A stretch of 64,000 nucleotides of DNA from SAR86 cluster bacterium (GCA_002401885.1 NVUL01000043.1:28387-92386); one strand, 5' to 3'; shown: positions 9,584 through 19,438, numbered from the stretch's first letter. Notes: generated by a model from the sequence alone, not told the origin. Made by a program: numbers and translations.

Positions 9584-10924
9584 TTGGAGTTATCCTTGAA
9601 AAGCAATACTGCCTTCTTTGCTCTTAGCTTCGCAGCACTGCTTAGCTCGCTGCATTCATCGGTGCTGGCTCAGCAATCTGTAGTCCCCATCGATAGCGCG
9701 GTTCGAAGCTCGTTCGATGCCATTTCCTCTGATCCTCGTGTAACCGCAGGCCTGATAAGAATAGAAGCCAGAGAAGCAGAGATGGTTCGGGAACAATTTC
9801 GGCTAACCGAGATTCCCGCTCCTCCGTTTAAGGAAGAAGTGCGAGCCGCCTACTACTTAACATTGATGCAGGACCGCGGTCTGGAAGACGCCTATATCGA
9901 TAGTGAGGGAAATGCAATTGGAATTCGTCGCGGCAACGGTGACGGACCAACTCTCCTGATAGCCGCTCACCTAGACACAGTATTCCCGGAAGGCGTGGAT
10001 ACCAGCATCGAACTGCGTGGAGGACGCTATTATGCTCCCGGAATAGGTGATGACACCCGCGGCCTCGCTGCGATGCTTTCCATTATCGAGACACTCAACG
10101 ATTCGGGAATTCAGACTCATGGCGATATCATGTTTGCCGCAAACGTCGGCGAGGAAGGTAGGGGTGATTTACGCGGTATCAAGGCGATTTTTCGAGACCA
10201 CCCAGAGATAGATGGCTTCGTCTCTATCGATGGCGTTCGACTTCGGCGCATTACCACCGGCGGCACGGGAAGCAGACGCTTCGAGTTTCGCTTTAGCGGA
10301 CCTGGCGGACACTCCTTCGGGGCCTTCGGCTTAGCGAGTGCGGTACATGCCATGGGCAGGGCAATCAACAAGATAGCCGACTTTGAAACCCCGAGCTTCC
10401 CCAAGACCACATTCACTGTTGGCACGGTGGCCGGTGGCACATCCGTTAATTCAATCGCGGCAGATGCGGTATTCGCGCTCGATATGCGATCCAACGATCG
10501 GGCACAGTTGGCACTCTTGGAAGAACGCGCCAAGGCGGCAGCTCTGGAGGCTGTGGCCGAAGAGAACGCACGCTGGAATAACGGCGAGATCAGTGTGGAC
10601 TTTGTGTTGATTGGAGACCGCCCGGTGGGACGAACCGCTAGCGAGGACACACTAGTTCAGGCTGCCGCCCTCGCCTTCGACAAAGTTGGTATAGAACTAC
10701 AACAGCTGGGTATCTCCAGCACCGATTCAAATGTGCCCATGTCACTGGGAATTCCAGCGATAACCATCGCCGGAGGTGGCAATGGTGGTGGGGCACACTC
10801 CCCCGATGAGTGGTTCGTGCCGACGAATTCACATGAAGGTCCGCAGACTTCGTTTCTCATCACCTTAGCCATGGTAGGAATCCAAGGCGTAGACACCGGT
10901 CTCCTTGAACAACAGAACCGCTGA
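9584..10924 (+). CDS. Secreted M20 family metallopeptidase
   Basis: AHLDTVFPEG, GIGDDTRGLAAML, NVGEEGRGDLRG; N-terminal signal peptide. Confidence 0.87.
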   Translation: MELSLKSNTAFFALSFAALLSSLHSSVLAQQSVVPIDSAVRSSFDAISSDPRVTAGLIRIEAREAEMVREQFRLTEIPAPPFKEEVRAAYYLTLMQDRGLEDAYIDSEGNAIGIRRGNGDGPTLLIAAHLDTVFPEGVDTSIELRGGRYYAPGIGDDTRGLAAMLSIIETLNDSGIQTHGDIMFAANVGEEGRGDLRGIKAIFRDHPEIDGFVSIDGVRLRRITTGGTGSRRFEFRFSGPGGHSFGAFGLASAVHAMGRAINKIADFETPSFPKTTFTVGTVAGGTSVNSIAADAVFALDMRSNDRAQLALLEERAKAAALEAVAEENARWNNGEISVDFVLIGDRPVGRTASEDTLVQAAALAFDKVGIELQQLGISSTDSNVPMSLGIPAITIAGGGNGGGAHSPDEWFVPTNSHEGPQTSFLITLAMVGIQGVDTGLLEQQNR

Positions 10925-11006
10925 GTTCTTCAGGCGATAGGAAATGAGGACATGCGAACTCGAACGTCTTAGGCACTCAATCTAACGAGAATTCGACATC
11001 TAGGGA

Positions 11007-11627
11007 CTAATCTAGCACAGACTTCTTCTCGTCCCTCTCTGTCTTTTCGGTCAATGTCGACTTAGCAAAACTAAGAGGATATTGCTGATAGAAGCGATAG
11101 AAACCCTTCAGGCTAAATTCGTTCAACACTTTTTGGCTATAGCCTCTGCGCCTGTTTCGAAATTCATCGTAGTCCCTATAACGTAGCGTATGTAAACAAT
11201 GCTTGCATACCACGAGCCCATGTTCGGACAACGAAACTTCACCGCTGCCGCGAATCTTAAGCAGTTTGTAGTCGTCTGAAATCTTTGTAGTAACGAGATA
11301 TTCCAGTACTGGATGCTCCACTAACTGCGCCTCCAATTGTGAACACCACGCAAGATGGTAGCTTGGGTATTCCCTATGATTCCTATACCAAATCTCATCC
11401 GGAATATAGGCCAGAACCCTGCTATTCTTGATCGCCAAGGTTTTATCTGGAAGCACTCGCAATCCATCAGCCTTCAACAGCATACCTGGATCTTCCAATG
11501 CCGAACGCTCGCTGCCGGTTAGATGAATAGCTGGATCGAACAACTCGAAATAGCCAAGCTCTTCTGTGCCAATCTTCTTGCGCAACTCGTTAAAGGATTC
11601 GAAATCTTTGAAGTCTGGTAGTTTCAC
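11007..11627 (-). CDS. Uncharacterised cytoplasmic protein, third gene of ZorAB-like operon
   Basis: 206 aa, no signal or TM seen; CKHC motif followed by basic/aromatic C-terminus (FRNRRRGYSQKV...FYRFYQQYP); 9 nt downstream of OmpA-like gene. Confidence 0.6.
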   Translation of the reverse strand: MKLPDFKDFESFNELRKKIGTEELGYFELFDPAIHLTGSERSALEDPGMLLKADGLRVLPDKTLAIKNSRVLAYIPDEIWYRNHREYPSYHLAWCSQLEAQLVEHPVLEYLVTTKISDDYKLLKIRGSGEVSLSEHGLVVCKHCLHTLRYRDYDEFRNRRRGYSQKVLNEFSLKGFYRFYQQYPLSFAKSTLTEKTERDEKKSVLD

Positions 11628-11636
11628 GCGACGTTC

Positions 11637-12338
11637 CTAGCGGATTTCTTCTAGAATCGTAGAGAGGCGCTTTTCAGCGTCCGTAATTACAACAAACTCA
11701 ACGCGTCTCGATCGCTCAGCATCCTCAAGGCCATCCTCTTGCAGAATTAATTGGGAGGAAGAAAGACCATTCGCAGTCATACGCTCACGCAGCCAACTCT
11801 TTTCATGCGCGACGGTTTCGAGCGCAAACAGAAAACCTAAGGTCGTTCGAGTACGTTCCTGGGAAAGCGCCATGTTCCTCATATACGCTTCATCGCTATC
11901 TGCAGCGAAAGACCAAGAGCTAGAGGTATGCCCCTCGATTCGCAGCTCGAGAATATCGTCGCGGTATTCTTCGGACGTGAGAATAGCCGAATAACGCGGG
12001 AAAAAGTCACTAAGTATCGCCGAAAACTCAGCCTTGAGGTCAGACTCACCCTCCTCGAATAGCAAACTGGTATTGGTGAAACGGAACTTTAGATCTTCCC
12101 CCAGCTCCGCTCCCCACAGCGGCAGGTCTTCGTCGAACTCCGCGAGCAAGTCCTCATACAACTCTTCGCGCAGATCTTCGTAGAGGACAACTACTCTTTC
12201 AATCTCATCATTCTTGCGCTCTACAATAACCAGATACATTACGGAAATAAGCAGAAAGAGCATCATCAACCCGCTCATCAGATCGCTGACCGCGATCCAA
12301 TGCTCTTCCGTTTCCTGTTCTATTTCAGCACCTAACAT
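11637..12338 (-). CDS. ZorB-like / MotB-OmpA family protein
   Basis: WIAVSDLMSGLMMLFLLISVMYLVI single TM plus C-terminal OmpA-like peptidoglycan domain (LRIEGHTSS...SRRVEFVV). Confidence 0.8.
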   Translation of the reverse strand: MLGAEIEQETEEHWIAVSDLMSGLMMLFLLISVMYLVIVERKNDEIERVVVLYEDLREELYEDLLAEFDEDLPLWGAELGEDLKFRFTNTSLLFEEGESDLKAEFSAILSDFFPRYSAILTSEEYRDDILELRIEGHTSSSWSFAADSDEAYMRNMALSQERTRTTLGFLFALETVAHEKSWLRERMTANGLSSSQLILQEDGLEDAERSRRVEFVVITDAEKRLSTILEEIR

Positions 12339-12344
12339 AACGAC

Positions 12345-13574
12345 CTATTTCGATGTTTGCGGGCGCTTGCCCGATTGCTGCTCTGCCATCAACAGCAATT
12401 CGCGAAGCCTATCGGTTAGCGGGACATAGTCGTTCACAAACTTCTCCGATAATGCTGTCAATTGGTAGCCGAAGGTCTGCAACGCTTGGGTCAATTCCTT
12501 CTCCATAGACTGATCGAGGAGCTGCATCTGCTTCTCTGTTTTTTCAGTCATCGCCTCTACGTGTTCGGCGAGGCCAGAATGGGCCTGATTGACCGAACTC
12601 GCCAAGCTCAATGTAACCTGTTCAACAGTTCCGGAAATATCGCGTGCCGCGCTTGCAAGCACTTGCGTCAGGCTTTCATTGTTCTGCTCGATGCTCGCAC
12701 TCAACTTTAACGTCAGTTCGGAAACATAGTCACCAAGTGCGGGCAACCCTTCCGATGCCTGGCCTACTAAACCAGACAACCCCGAAATGTATCCTTCTAG
12801 ATTGGATGTTTGCTGCTCAAGACCACTCAACAAATTGCCTAAAGATTCGGCAACTTTATTGAAGTTTTGCGAATGCACCATCATCTGCTCGTAAGATTGG
12901 CTCGCATGACTAATCACCTCAATACTCGCCTTCTGGGCCCTCAGCATAGCGTCCAACTGACTCGAATAACTTTGCTGCCATTGCAACAGACGACCTAATG
13001 ACTCGTTAAATTTTTGGAAGTTCTCGCCATATTGCACTTCGATGCGGCTATTAAACTCCGTCATCACTTTAGCGAGGGCCGTCGTCAGCGCATCACTATT
13101 CGCTGCTACCATCTGCTGCTGATAGGAACGCGTGGATGCAAGCAAGGCCTGACTGTCGGCACGGCTCTCCTCACGCAACTCCTCAAGATTCGAATTCAGA
13201 GTAATGATGGTATTGTTCAGGTCGGAGACCGTAGCCGGCTTTTCAATGCTGTCCGAATTTTTCCTGAGCGAAGACAGGGTATTACGCAGCCTGATACTCA
13301 AGCCGCCCAATATCCCAACGATTGAGGACCATACTGCCACGCCTAAGCCATCGATCATTATCGGCACGCTGGCCTCGATATTAGCGCTATCGAAGCGCAT
13401 CAAGCCAAACGCGATACCCAAGAAGGTACCGAAAATACCGAAACTGGTCAGTATAGAGGGTGCGCTGCGTACGGTTTGCGCCGAGTAACTCGGGCCGTGG
13501 AAATAGGCAATAAGCAGCAGCATGAAGCCTATTAAACCCCAGGTTACTGAACTCAAATCAGCCAATTCAATCAT
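12345..13574 (-). CDS. ZorA-like MotA/TolQ/ExbB-type channel with long coiled-coil tail
   Basis: TSFGIFGTFLGIAFGL and IDGLGVAVWSSIVGILGGL helices; about 270 aa of coiled-coil-like sequence. Confidence 0.8.
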   Translation of the reverse strand: MIELADLSSVTWGLIGFMLLLIAYFHGPSYSAQTVRSAPSILTSFGIFGTFLGIAFGLMRFDSANIEASVPIMIDGLGVAVWSSIVGILGGLSIRLRNTLSSLRKNSDSIEKPATVSDLNNTIITLNSNLEELREESRADSQALLASTRSYQQQMVAANSDALTTALAKVMTEFNSRIEVQYGENFQKFNESLGRLLQWQQSYSSQLDAMLRAQKASIEVISHASQSYEQMMVHSQNFNKVAESLGNLLSGLEQQTSNLEGYISGLSGLVGQASEGLPALGDYVSELTLKLSASIEQNNESLTQVLASAARDISGTVEQVTLSLASSVNQAHSGLAEHVEAMTEKTEKQMQLLDQSMEKELTQALQTFGYQLTALSEKFVNDYVPLTDRLRELLLMAEQQSGKRPQTSK

Positions 13575-13655
13575 TCTCTCTCACCCATGAAATTCACCGG
13601 ACAACCGCCCGTCGCCGCTATTCTCTCGAGCTGATCTCAAATCCTAGCACCCGAT

Positions 13656-13680
13656 AAAAAACCCGCGGCGAAGCGGGTCT
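13656..13680 (-). terminator. Rho-independent terminator
   Basis: AAAAAACCCGC GGCGAA GCGGGT; upstream A-tract reads as U-tract on the minus strand; lies between two minus-strand genes, so more likely a read-through boundary upstream of 13727..14587 end: orientation fits termination of 13727..14587. Confidence 0.7.
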
Positions 13681-13726
13681 CAATGCATGAAAAACTCAGA
13701 TAGATTACATAACCTAGGATATTGCC

Positions 13727-14587
13727 CTATTCTACGTCCGCGCCCTTGCGTAGATGACCGTAAATGAGCTCCTCTGTAAATTCAACGCATTTGAATTCAA
13801 GTAGCTGCATGTTTTCATCGAGCCTGCGGTATAGCGGGAAGCTTAATGTCCACGCTTCGGTATACACATTGGGATCTTCCAGCGTTGCCTCGTACATGAG
13901 GGTGTTCGGCCCCATATGCGTGTAGCGCTCAGTTACCCTCAGTGCATCGCTGTGATGATTTCCCGCGTGATCTAACCATGTGTCAGGCACTTGATCAGTT
14001 ACATCAATGACCAAGCTATCGCCTTCGAAATGCCCGCGCGAATGCCCCATCCAGCTAAATATCGGCGCCTCGAAATTGGGACGACTCATATAGACAATAC
14101 GGCTTGCACTCGCAAACTCATAAGCCATAACAACATGCTCTGGAGATTGAATAATCTGGAAGGGGAACGGTAGATAGGTCGCTCTCGGCACACCTGGCAT
14201 ATAACACTTTACGACCGGATCCAGCGACAACCAATCCTCTCTATTCTCCTGCTGTTTCGCGCGAGCCTCCGAGGTATAAGGAATATTCCCTCCCTCGACA
14301 ATGCCCAATCCAGCAGGGATTGCCCCTATCGCCCCTAATTCAACGAGGGGGCTAAAGTCCGCTGCATGAGGCTCTACATTCCAATGCGCGCTGCCGATTG
14401 CCTGCCAAATACCATTAAAGTCTGGTTTTTCGTCAGCGGTTCTTGGTACAAAATCACGCTCTGCCGCTACGCTGACAACACTCAGCATAGCTAAAAGCGA
14501 TGTAGCTATTAGTACATAAAAGCGCGGCTTTAAGCCGTTTATTGCCGGATAATCTGTCATTACTAGCTCCCATATCCTTGTTTTCAA
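13727..14587 (-). CDS. Secreted protein of unknown function (PDFNGIW-type N-terminus)
   Basis: Signal-like N-terminus, EKPDFNGIWQAIGSAHWNVEPHAA, conserved-looking long ORF. Confidence 0.7.
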   Translation of the reverse strand: MKTRIWELVMTDYPAINGLKPRFYVLIATSLLAMLSVVSVAAERDFVPRTADEKPDFNGIWQAIGSAHWNVEPHAADFSPLVELGAIGAIPAGLGIVEGGNIPYTSEARAKQQENREDWLSLDPVVKCYMPGVPRATYLPFPFQIIQSPEHVVMAYEFASASRIVYMSRPNFEAPIFSWMGHSRGHFEGDSLVIDVTDQVPDTWLDHAGNHHSDALRVTERYTHMGPNTLMYEATLEDPNVYTEAWTLSFPLYRRLDENMQLLEFKCVEFTEELIYGHLRKGADVE

Positions 14588-14830
14588 CTACCATATCACT
14601 TTCGGGAGGGCAGCCAAATTCTAAATAGTGAGTAATACTGGTGAACTCGACTGATTCGTGTTGACAGCGGTGCCATGCTCAGCTAAATATTCAGCATCAG
14701 AAATACTGTGTTTACCAAGCAATTCTAGAGCAAGCGGGTGCAGCCTTCGTGCTGAGATGGAATGCTTCATTGATCCGCTTGTTGCCTAGGCATGATTGCC
14801 ACATAACGAATAAAGCCTCTCAGAGAAGGG

Positions 14831-15328
14831 TTGGATAAACTGGAAACACTAGCCAGACTCGAAGAAACCCCACTCAGCATACTGATGCGGGAATCAGGGA
14901 TCGCGTTCTTCAGTTCGCTAACCCTGCATTCGCTCGGAATGGCATTCGTCGTGGGAATAAATTTTGCTGTCGCATTGCGACTCATTGGCTTTGCGCCTCG
15001 CATAGAGATAGCAGCCCTAAGCCGTTTCTACGTAATACACTGGTACGCTGCCGCTCTGATCTTCATCTCTGGGACCGCCTTGCTGCTGGCATATCCGGCG
15101 AAGGCACTTACCAATCCAGTGTTCTATATAAAGCTTTGTGCAGTAGTTATTGCGCTGCTGATAAGCAGGCGCATTCAAAGCACATTTTCAAATAAACCTG
15201 AGGTCTCTATCGATAGCGTCTCTATCAAACTCGCTTACCTCTCTATTGCGCTATGGGTAATTACGTTGACCGCCGGGCGATTTCTCGCCTACACCCACAG
15301 CACTCTCCTTGCCTCGCGATTTTACTGA
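14831..15328 (+). CDS. Integral membrane protein, DUF6644-like
   Basis: Four hydrophobic segments; HSLGMAFVVGINFAVALRLIG resembles next gene's HFFGLCLLIGTVGLFDLRMMG; TTG start. Confidence 0.65.
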   Translation: MDKLETLARLEETPLSILMRESGIAFFSSLTLHSLGMAFVVGINFAVALRLIGFAPRIEIAALSRFYVIHWYAAALIFISGTALLLAYPAKALTNPVFYIKLCAVVIALLISRRIQSTFSNKPEVSIDSVSIKLAYLSIALWVITLTAGRFLAYTHSTLLASRFY

Positions 15329-15334
15329 GCGGCC

Positions 15335-15841
15335 ATGATTGATTTTTTACTTAATTTCTCACAGACAACCGGCATCTATACCTTCATGAATTCGTCCTGG
15401 GGTTGGCCTATCGCTGAGTCCATCCATTTCTTCGGCCTCTGCCTGCTAATTGGAACCGTCGGCTTATTTGATCTACGAATGATGGGTTTTGCGAATGAGA
15501 TTTCACTATCTGAATTGCACCGATTGATACCCATCGGGGTAGTCGGCTATTTGTTAAATGTGATTACTGGCACCATGTTCCTAAGCACCGCCCCAGATCA
15601 GTATCTTTACAATCCTGCCGTGCAATCAAAATTATTCTTCATGCTGATCGCTGGCATTAATATGATGTTTTTCTATGCCACCACCGCCGCAGAGGTTAAG
15701 TCTGAAGCCCGCGCTTCACGGGTAATTTTACGCGCCAAAATCATGGCCGCTATTTCCCTTAGCTGCTGGTGTGCTGTAATAGTTTGTGGCCGGCTTATAA
15801 CTTACTATCGCCCTCCCTATCATTGGTGCCTATGGTGTTAG
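15335..15841 (+). CDS. Integral membrane protein, DUF6644-like
   Basis: SIHFFGLCLLIGTVGLFDLRMMG and LITYYRP end; adjacent to related membrane protein. Confidence 0.7.
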   Translation: MIDFLLNFSQTTGIYTFMNSSWGWPIAESIHFFGLCLLIGTVGLFDLRMMGFANEISLSELHRLIPIGVVGYLLNVITGTMFLSTAPDQYLYNPAVQSKLFFMLIAGINMMFFYATTAAEVKSEARASRVILRAKIMAAISLSCWCAVIVCGRLITYYRPPYHWCLWC

Positions 15842-15991
15842 CAAGGCAGTTCAGTTCGCGTTCCAATTGAATTTCCGACTGATCTGAATTAGTCTTCCTG
15901 CGCTTGTTGAAGCGCTGATTATCTAGCACCGAAACAAATCTGTAGAACCGCCCTCAGCGTAGTATAAACATTAACCTTAGAATGGCTCAAA

Positions 15992-16765
15992 ATGAAACTT
16001 CGATCAGAACATTCCATCGGGATATTTCACATCCGCATCAACTGGCTATTCGCAGTCTGCGTGTTTATGACCGCCACCGCCTTTGCCCGGCTCGGTTTGT
16101 GGCAACTAGATCGAGCTGCGGAAAAGGTCGAAGCACAGACCGCCCTTGTCATTGAGTCCAGCCTGAATGCCGCTCCGATCGAGAGTATCCCCGCCGGGCA
16201 TCTGCATCGCGCAAATCCAGAATTGCAGAACCGACATGTCTCAATGAAGGGTGAATTTGTGAATGACCGCAGCATCCTCTTATTGGCCGAATTCTTCCAG
16301 GGGATGATTGGCTACGGCGTGGTGACGCCGTTTCGGCTTGAAAGCAACGGTCAACTCATTCTCGTCAACAGGGGTTGGACCACAGGTATCCTGCCACCGG
16401 ATACCCCGCCGAATTTGCGTCCTGTATTCGGGCCGGTAGAGATTACCGGCCAGATCTACGTGCCCCCCGAAAATGCGCGGGTACTGGCTAGCCAGATCGA
16501 TGCATCAAGCTGGCCACTACGCATGCGCAGCCTCGAAATCGACGTAATAACCGATATTATCGATGAGCCGTTGTTTCCCTTCGAGATTCGACTCACGGAG
16601 GAACAGGATGGCGTGCTGGTCCGTCATTGGCCCGCCGTGAATGCGGATGTTAATCAGAATTTATCCTATTCAGTTCAATGGTTTAGCCTCGCTTTGTTAG
16701 TTCTTTTCGCAAGTTTACTTGCCAGCAGCAACCTCTGGACTCTACTCCGCGGCAGCAAACCCTAG
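15992..16765 (+). CDS. SURF1 family protein
   Basis: LGLWQLDRAAEK, RHVSMKGEF, ILVNRGW, two terminal TM helices with YSVQWFSLAL. Confidence 0.88.
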   Translation: MKLRSEHSIGIFHIRINWLFAVCVFMTATAFARLGLWQLDRAAEKVEAQTALVIESSLNAAPIESIPAGHLHRANPELQNRHVSMKGEFVNDRSILLLAEFFQGMIGYGVVTPFRLESNGQLILVNRGWTTGILPPDTPPNLRPVFGPVEITGQIYVPPENARVLASQIDASSWPLRMRSLEIDVITDIIDEPLFPFEIRLTEEQDGVLVRHWPAVNADVNQNLSYSVQWFSLALLVLFASLLASSNLWTLLRGSKP

Positions 16766-16863
16766 AACGGCTATTTCTTCCCTTTTCGTTCCAGGACTGG
16801 CTTATTTCGGAATATGTCGAAAAATCAACCAGTTTTCAGCCTATTAGCAGAGTTGAGTTACTG

Positions 16864-16914
16864 ATTATTCGACCTATTCGCCGTCCAGAAAAATTCAACT
16901 ATTAGTCGAATAAT
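16864..16914. promoter_or_regulatory. Inverted-repeat pair ATTATTCGAC / GTCGAATAAT upstream of cytochrome gene
   Basis: 10-bp perfect inverted repeat arms at 16864-16873 and 16905-16914, 41 bp centre to centre. Confidence 0.4.
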
Positions 16915-17006
16915 GCTATTGTGCGGTAGTTATTTTCTAAGCACCGAATTCAATTTTTACTATCAACAGATAGCCGATCAAACCAGCTATTGAGGAGTAG
17001 CAAACA

Positions 17007-18446
17007 ATGCGAATAATTTCCGCTAAATCACTGCTGAGCGGTATGGCAGTAGCAGCAGCAATGTCAATTCCTGGTGTATCGCTTGCACAATCGAGCGAAG
17101 TCACTTTCCACAAGGATATCGAACCAATTCTGCAGCGCAGCTGCCAGAACTGTCACCGAGCAGGTGGCGCCGGGCCTATGCCTCTAGTGACTTATGACCA
17201 AGTCGCTCCATTCGCCGGTTTGATCGAATACAAGACAGCTCTACGTGACCGTGCAGGCGCTATGCCTCCTTGGTACATGGAGAAGGACATCGGTATACAG
17301 GAATTCAAAAATGACCCTTCTCTGAGCGATGAAGAGCTAGCACTAATCTCAACATGGGCGCGCAGCGGCACACCTAAGGGCGACGAAGCCGATGCTCCAC
17401 AAGCATTGGTTTTCGATGACAGCTTGAAGTGGAAGGCCGGCGAGCCTGATCTCGTTGTTGTCATGAACGAAGTCACGAAGCTAGCAGGCACGCCTGACTG
17501 GTGGGGTGAGATCGATTACATCCCTACAGGCCTGAAAGAAGATCGCTACGTTAAATCTGTCGAAGTCGTCGAAGTAAATGATGTCGACAATCAGGCTGGT
17601 ACTGGCCGAGATACTGTCGGTGGCGCGTATATCTTCCACCACATGATTTGGGGCACATCGATTCTTGACGAAAATGGCGAACGTGGTTCTGGAATTTCGA
17701 TCCCATGGCCTGTCCATGAAGTTGGCAGAAATGCTGACATCTTCGACCAAGAAGCCGGCCGCCTTCTGAAGGCTGGATCATCCATCGTTTCCGACTCCGT
17801 GCATATGCACTCCAACGGTCGCGATACGACTGCTCACATGGAAGTAGGTTTTCGATTCCATCCTGTAGGCTATGAGCCCAAGTATCAGAACGCCTTCATC
17901 GGTTTAGGTAACGGCGTAGACATCAGCATTACTGGTAACGCGAAAGACCAGGAACTTCATGCCTATACTGTACTCAACCAGCACACCAAGGTTGTTACTT
18001 TCGAACCCCACCTGCACGCTCCCGGCGAACGCATGTGCCTCGAAGCGATATGGGGCTACACGGTAGAAACACTATCTTGCGTAGGCTACGACCATAACTG
18101 GGTACGCGGCTATCCTTACGCTGATAATGCAGCCCCCCTACTGCCTAAGGGCACTATCCTGCACATCGTTGGCTACATGAACAACACGGAGACTAATCCG
18201 AACGTTCCTGATCCACGCAACTGGCAGGGTTCTGGTAACCGCTCTGTGACGAATATGTTCATCGATTTGGGCATTCGCGTTACTTTAACTGATGATCAGT
18301 TCTTCGAAGCTATGGAAGAAAGACGTCAGGCACTCAATCTGGGCCCGAACGATCACGTGATCGGCTGCCCTCTTTGCTTGGCCCCTCTAGTTGCTCCTGT
18401 TGCCGAGAATGACAGCGAAGAAGCAAATGAAGTAGCCAGTAACTAA
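17007..18446 (+). CDS. Secreted cytochrome c-domain / PHM-like copper type II monooxygenase-like protein
   Basis: Signal peptide; haem c motif CQNCH; later IFHHMIWG, DSVHMHSNGRDTTAHMEVG and FEPHLHAPGERMC histidine clusters. Confidence 0.7.
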   Translation: MRIISAKSLLSGMAVAAAMSIPGVSLAQSSEVTFHKDIEPILQRSCQNCHRAGGAGPMPLVTYDQVAPFAGLIEYKTALRDRAGAMPPWYMEKDIGIQEFKNDPSLSDEELALISTWARSGTPKGDEADAPQALVFDDSLKWKAGEPDLVVVMNEVTKLAGTPDWWGEIDYIPTGLKEDRYVKSVEVVEVNDVDNQAGTGRDTVGGAYIFHHMIWGTSILDENGERGSGISIPWPVHEVGRNADIFDQEAGRLLKAGSSIVSDSVHMHSNGRDTTAHMEVGFRFHPVGYEPKYQNAFIGLGNGVDISITGNAKDQELHAYTVLNQHTKVVTFEPHLHAPGERMCLEAIWGYTVETLSCVGYDHNWVRGYPYADNAAPLLPKGTILHIVGYMNNTETNPNVPDPRNWQGSGNRSVTNMFIDLGIRVTLTDDQFFEAMEERRQALNLGPNDHVIGCPLCLAPLVAPVAENDSEEANEVASN

Positions 18447-18465
18447 TTGAGGCTGTAGTAGAAAC

Positions 18466-19398
18466 ATGAGTAAGCTAACGAGTAAAGCAATCAGCCGAGT
18501 TAACACTCTGCTGATTGCTGTTTTTTTATTAGGCACTTCGAGTGTGGTTGTCGCCGATACTTTTCAGCATGGGCAACACGTTGAACCCGCCTACGAAGGC
18601 TGGCGCCCCAATGCTGATGGTACGTTCAGTTTCATGTTTGGATACATGAATGAAAATTGGACAGAACAGCCGGATGTAGCAATTGGAGACAGTAACTCTT
18701 TCTCCCCAGGGGAAGCCGATCGAGGCCAACCTACGCATTTCCTGCCACGTAGAAATCGCTTCACGTTTGAGGTCGTCGTTCCCTCCGATTGGGGTGAGCG
18801 CGAACTGATTTGGACACTCAACGTCAACGGAGTCGAACGTAAAGCGTATGCGACACTGAAGGACGATTATCTCGTAGACAACATGGTCATCGCGTCAGAA
18901 ACAGGCTCGTTGGGCCCCGGCACTAGTAGCCCGGAGTCCCGGTCTAATGTCCCACCCATTGTGACAATTCAGGGTGATGATATCCGTACTGCAAAGGTTG
19001 GCGAAGAAATCACCTTCGTTACTCAAGTTGCCGACGACGGTCTTCCTGTAGCACGCAGAGAGAGCACCATTGATGCGGACGCCCTAAAGCGTCGAATGAT
19101 GCGACCACCATCTCGTATCACAGTTGGCAAGGTGAATGGTCTGTTCTTGTCCTGGAACAAGTACCGTGGCCCAGGCAATGTGACTTTTGATCCGCCAATG
19201 CCGAAGCCCTGGGAAGACACGCGAACTTCAGCAAACTCACCGTGGGGCCCACTTTGGTTGCCACCCGAAGCGCCAGAGGATGGTCTCTACGAAGTCACTG
19301 CGACTTTCGACGAACCTGGAACCTACATTCTCTGGGGTCGTGCAGATGATGGCGGCCTCTATCACGATGGCTACATCACGGTAAATGTTAGCGAATAG
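18466..19398 (+). CDS. Secreted protein of unknown function, tandem copy 1
   Basis: Signal peptide; strong similarity to 19818..20765 (GQPTHFLPRRNRFTFEV, DYLVDNMVIASETGSLG, KTNGLFL/KVNGLFL, DDGGLYHD). Confidence 0.8.
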   Translation: MSKLTSKAISRVNTLLIAVFLLGTSSVVVADTFQHGQHVEPAYEGWRPNADGTFSFMFGYMNENWTEQPDVAIGDSNSFSPGEADRGQPTHFLPRRNRFTFEVVVPSDWGERELIWTLNVNGVERKAYATLKDDYLVDNMVIASETGSLGPGTSSPESRSNVPPIVTIQGDDIRTAKVGEEITFVTQVADDGLPVARRESTIDADALKRRMMRPPSRITVGKVNGLFLSWNKYRGPGNVTFDPPMPKPWEDTRTSANSPWGPLWLPPEAPEDGLYEVTATFDEPGTYILWGRADDGGLYHDGYITVNVSE

Positions 19399-19414
19399 TT
19401 AGCAGACAGTAACA

Positions 19415-19438
19415 GGGGGCGACATTCGCCCCTTTTTA
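19415..19438 (+). terminator. Rho-independent terminator
   Basis: GGGGCGA CAT TCGCCCC followed by TTTTT. Confidence 0.8.

Noticed and set aside
10117-10650. 177-aa minus-strand ORF opposite the M20 peptidase
   Set aside because: Antisense to a confidently identified CDS; low-complexity Ser/Ala-rich shadow ORF.
11007-13574. Calling a complete known Zorya type I, II or III system
   Set aside because: No ZorC/ZorD, ZorE or ZorF/ZorG-like protein recognised next to the ZorAB-like pair.
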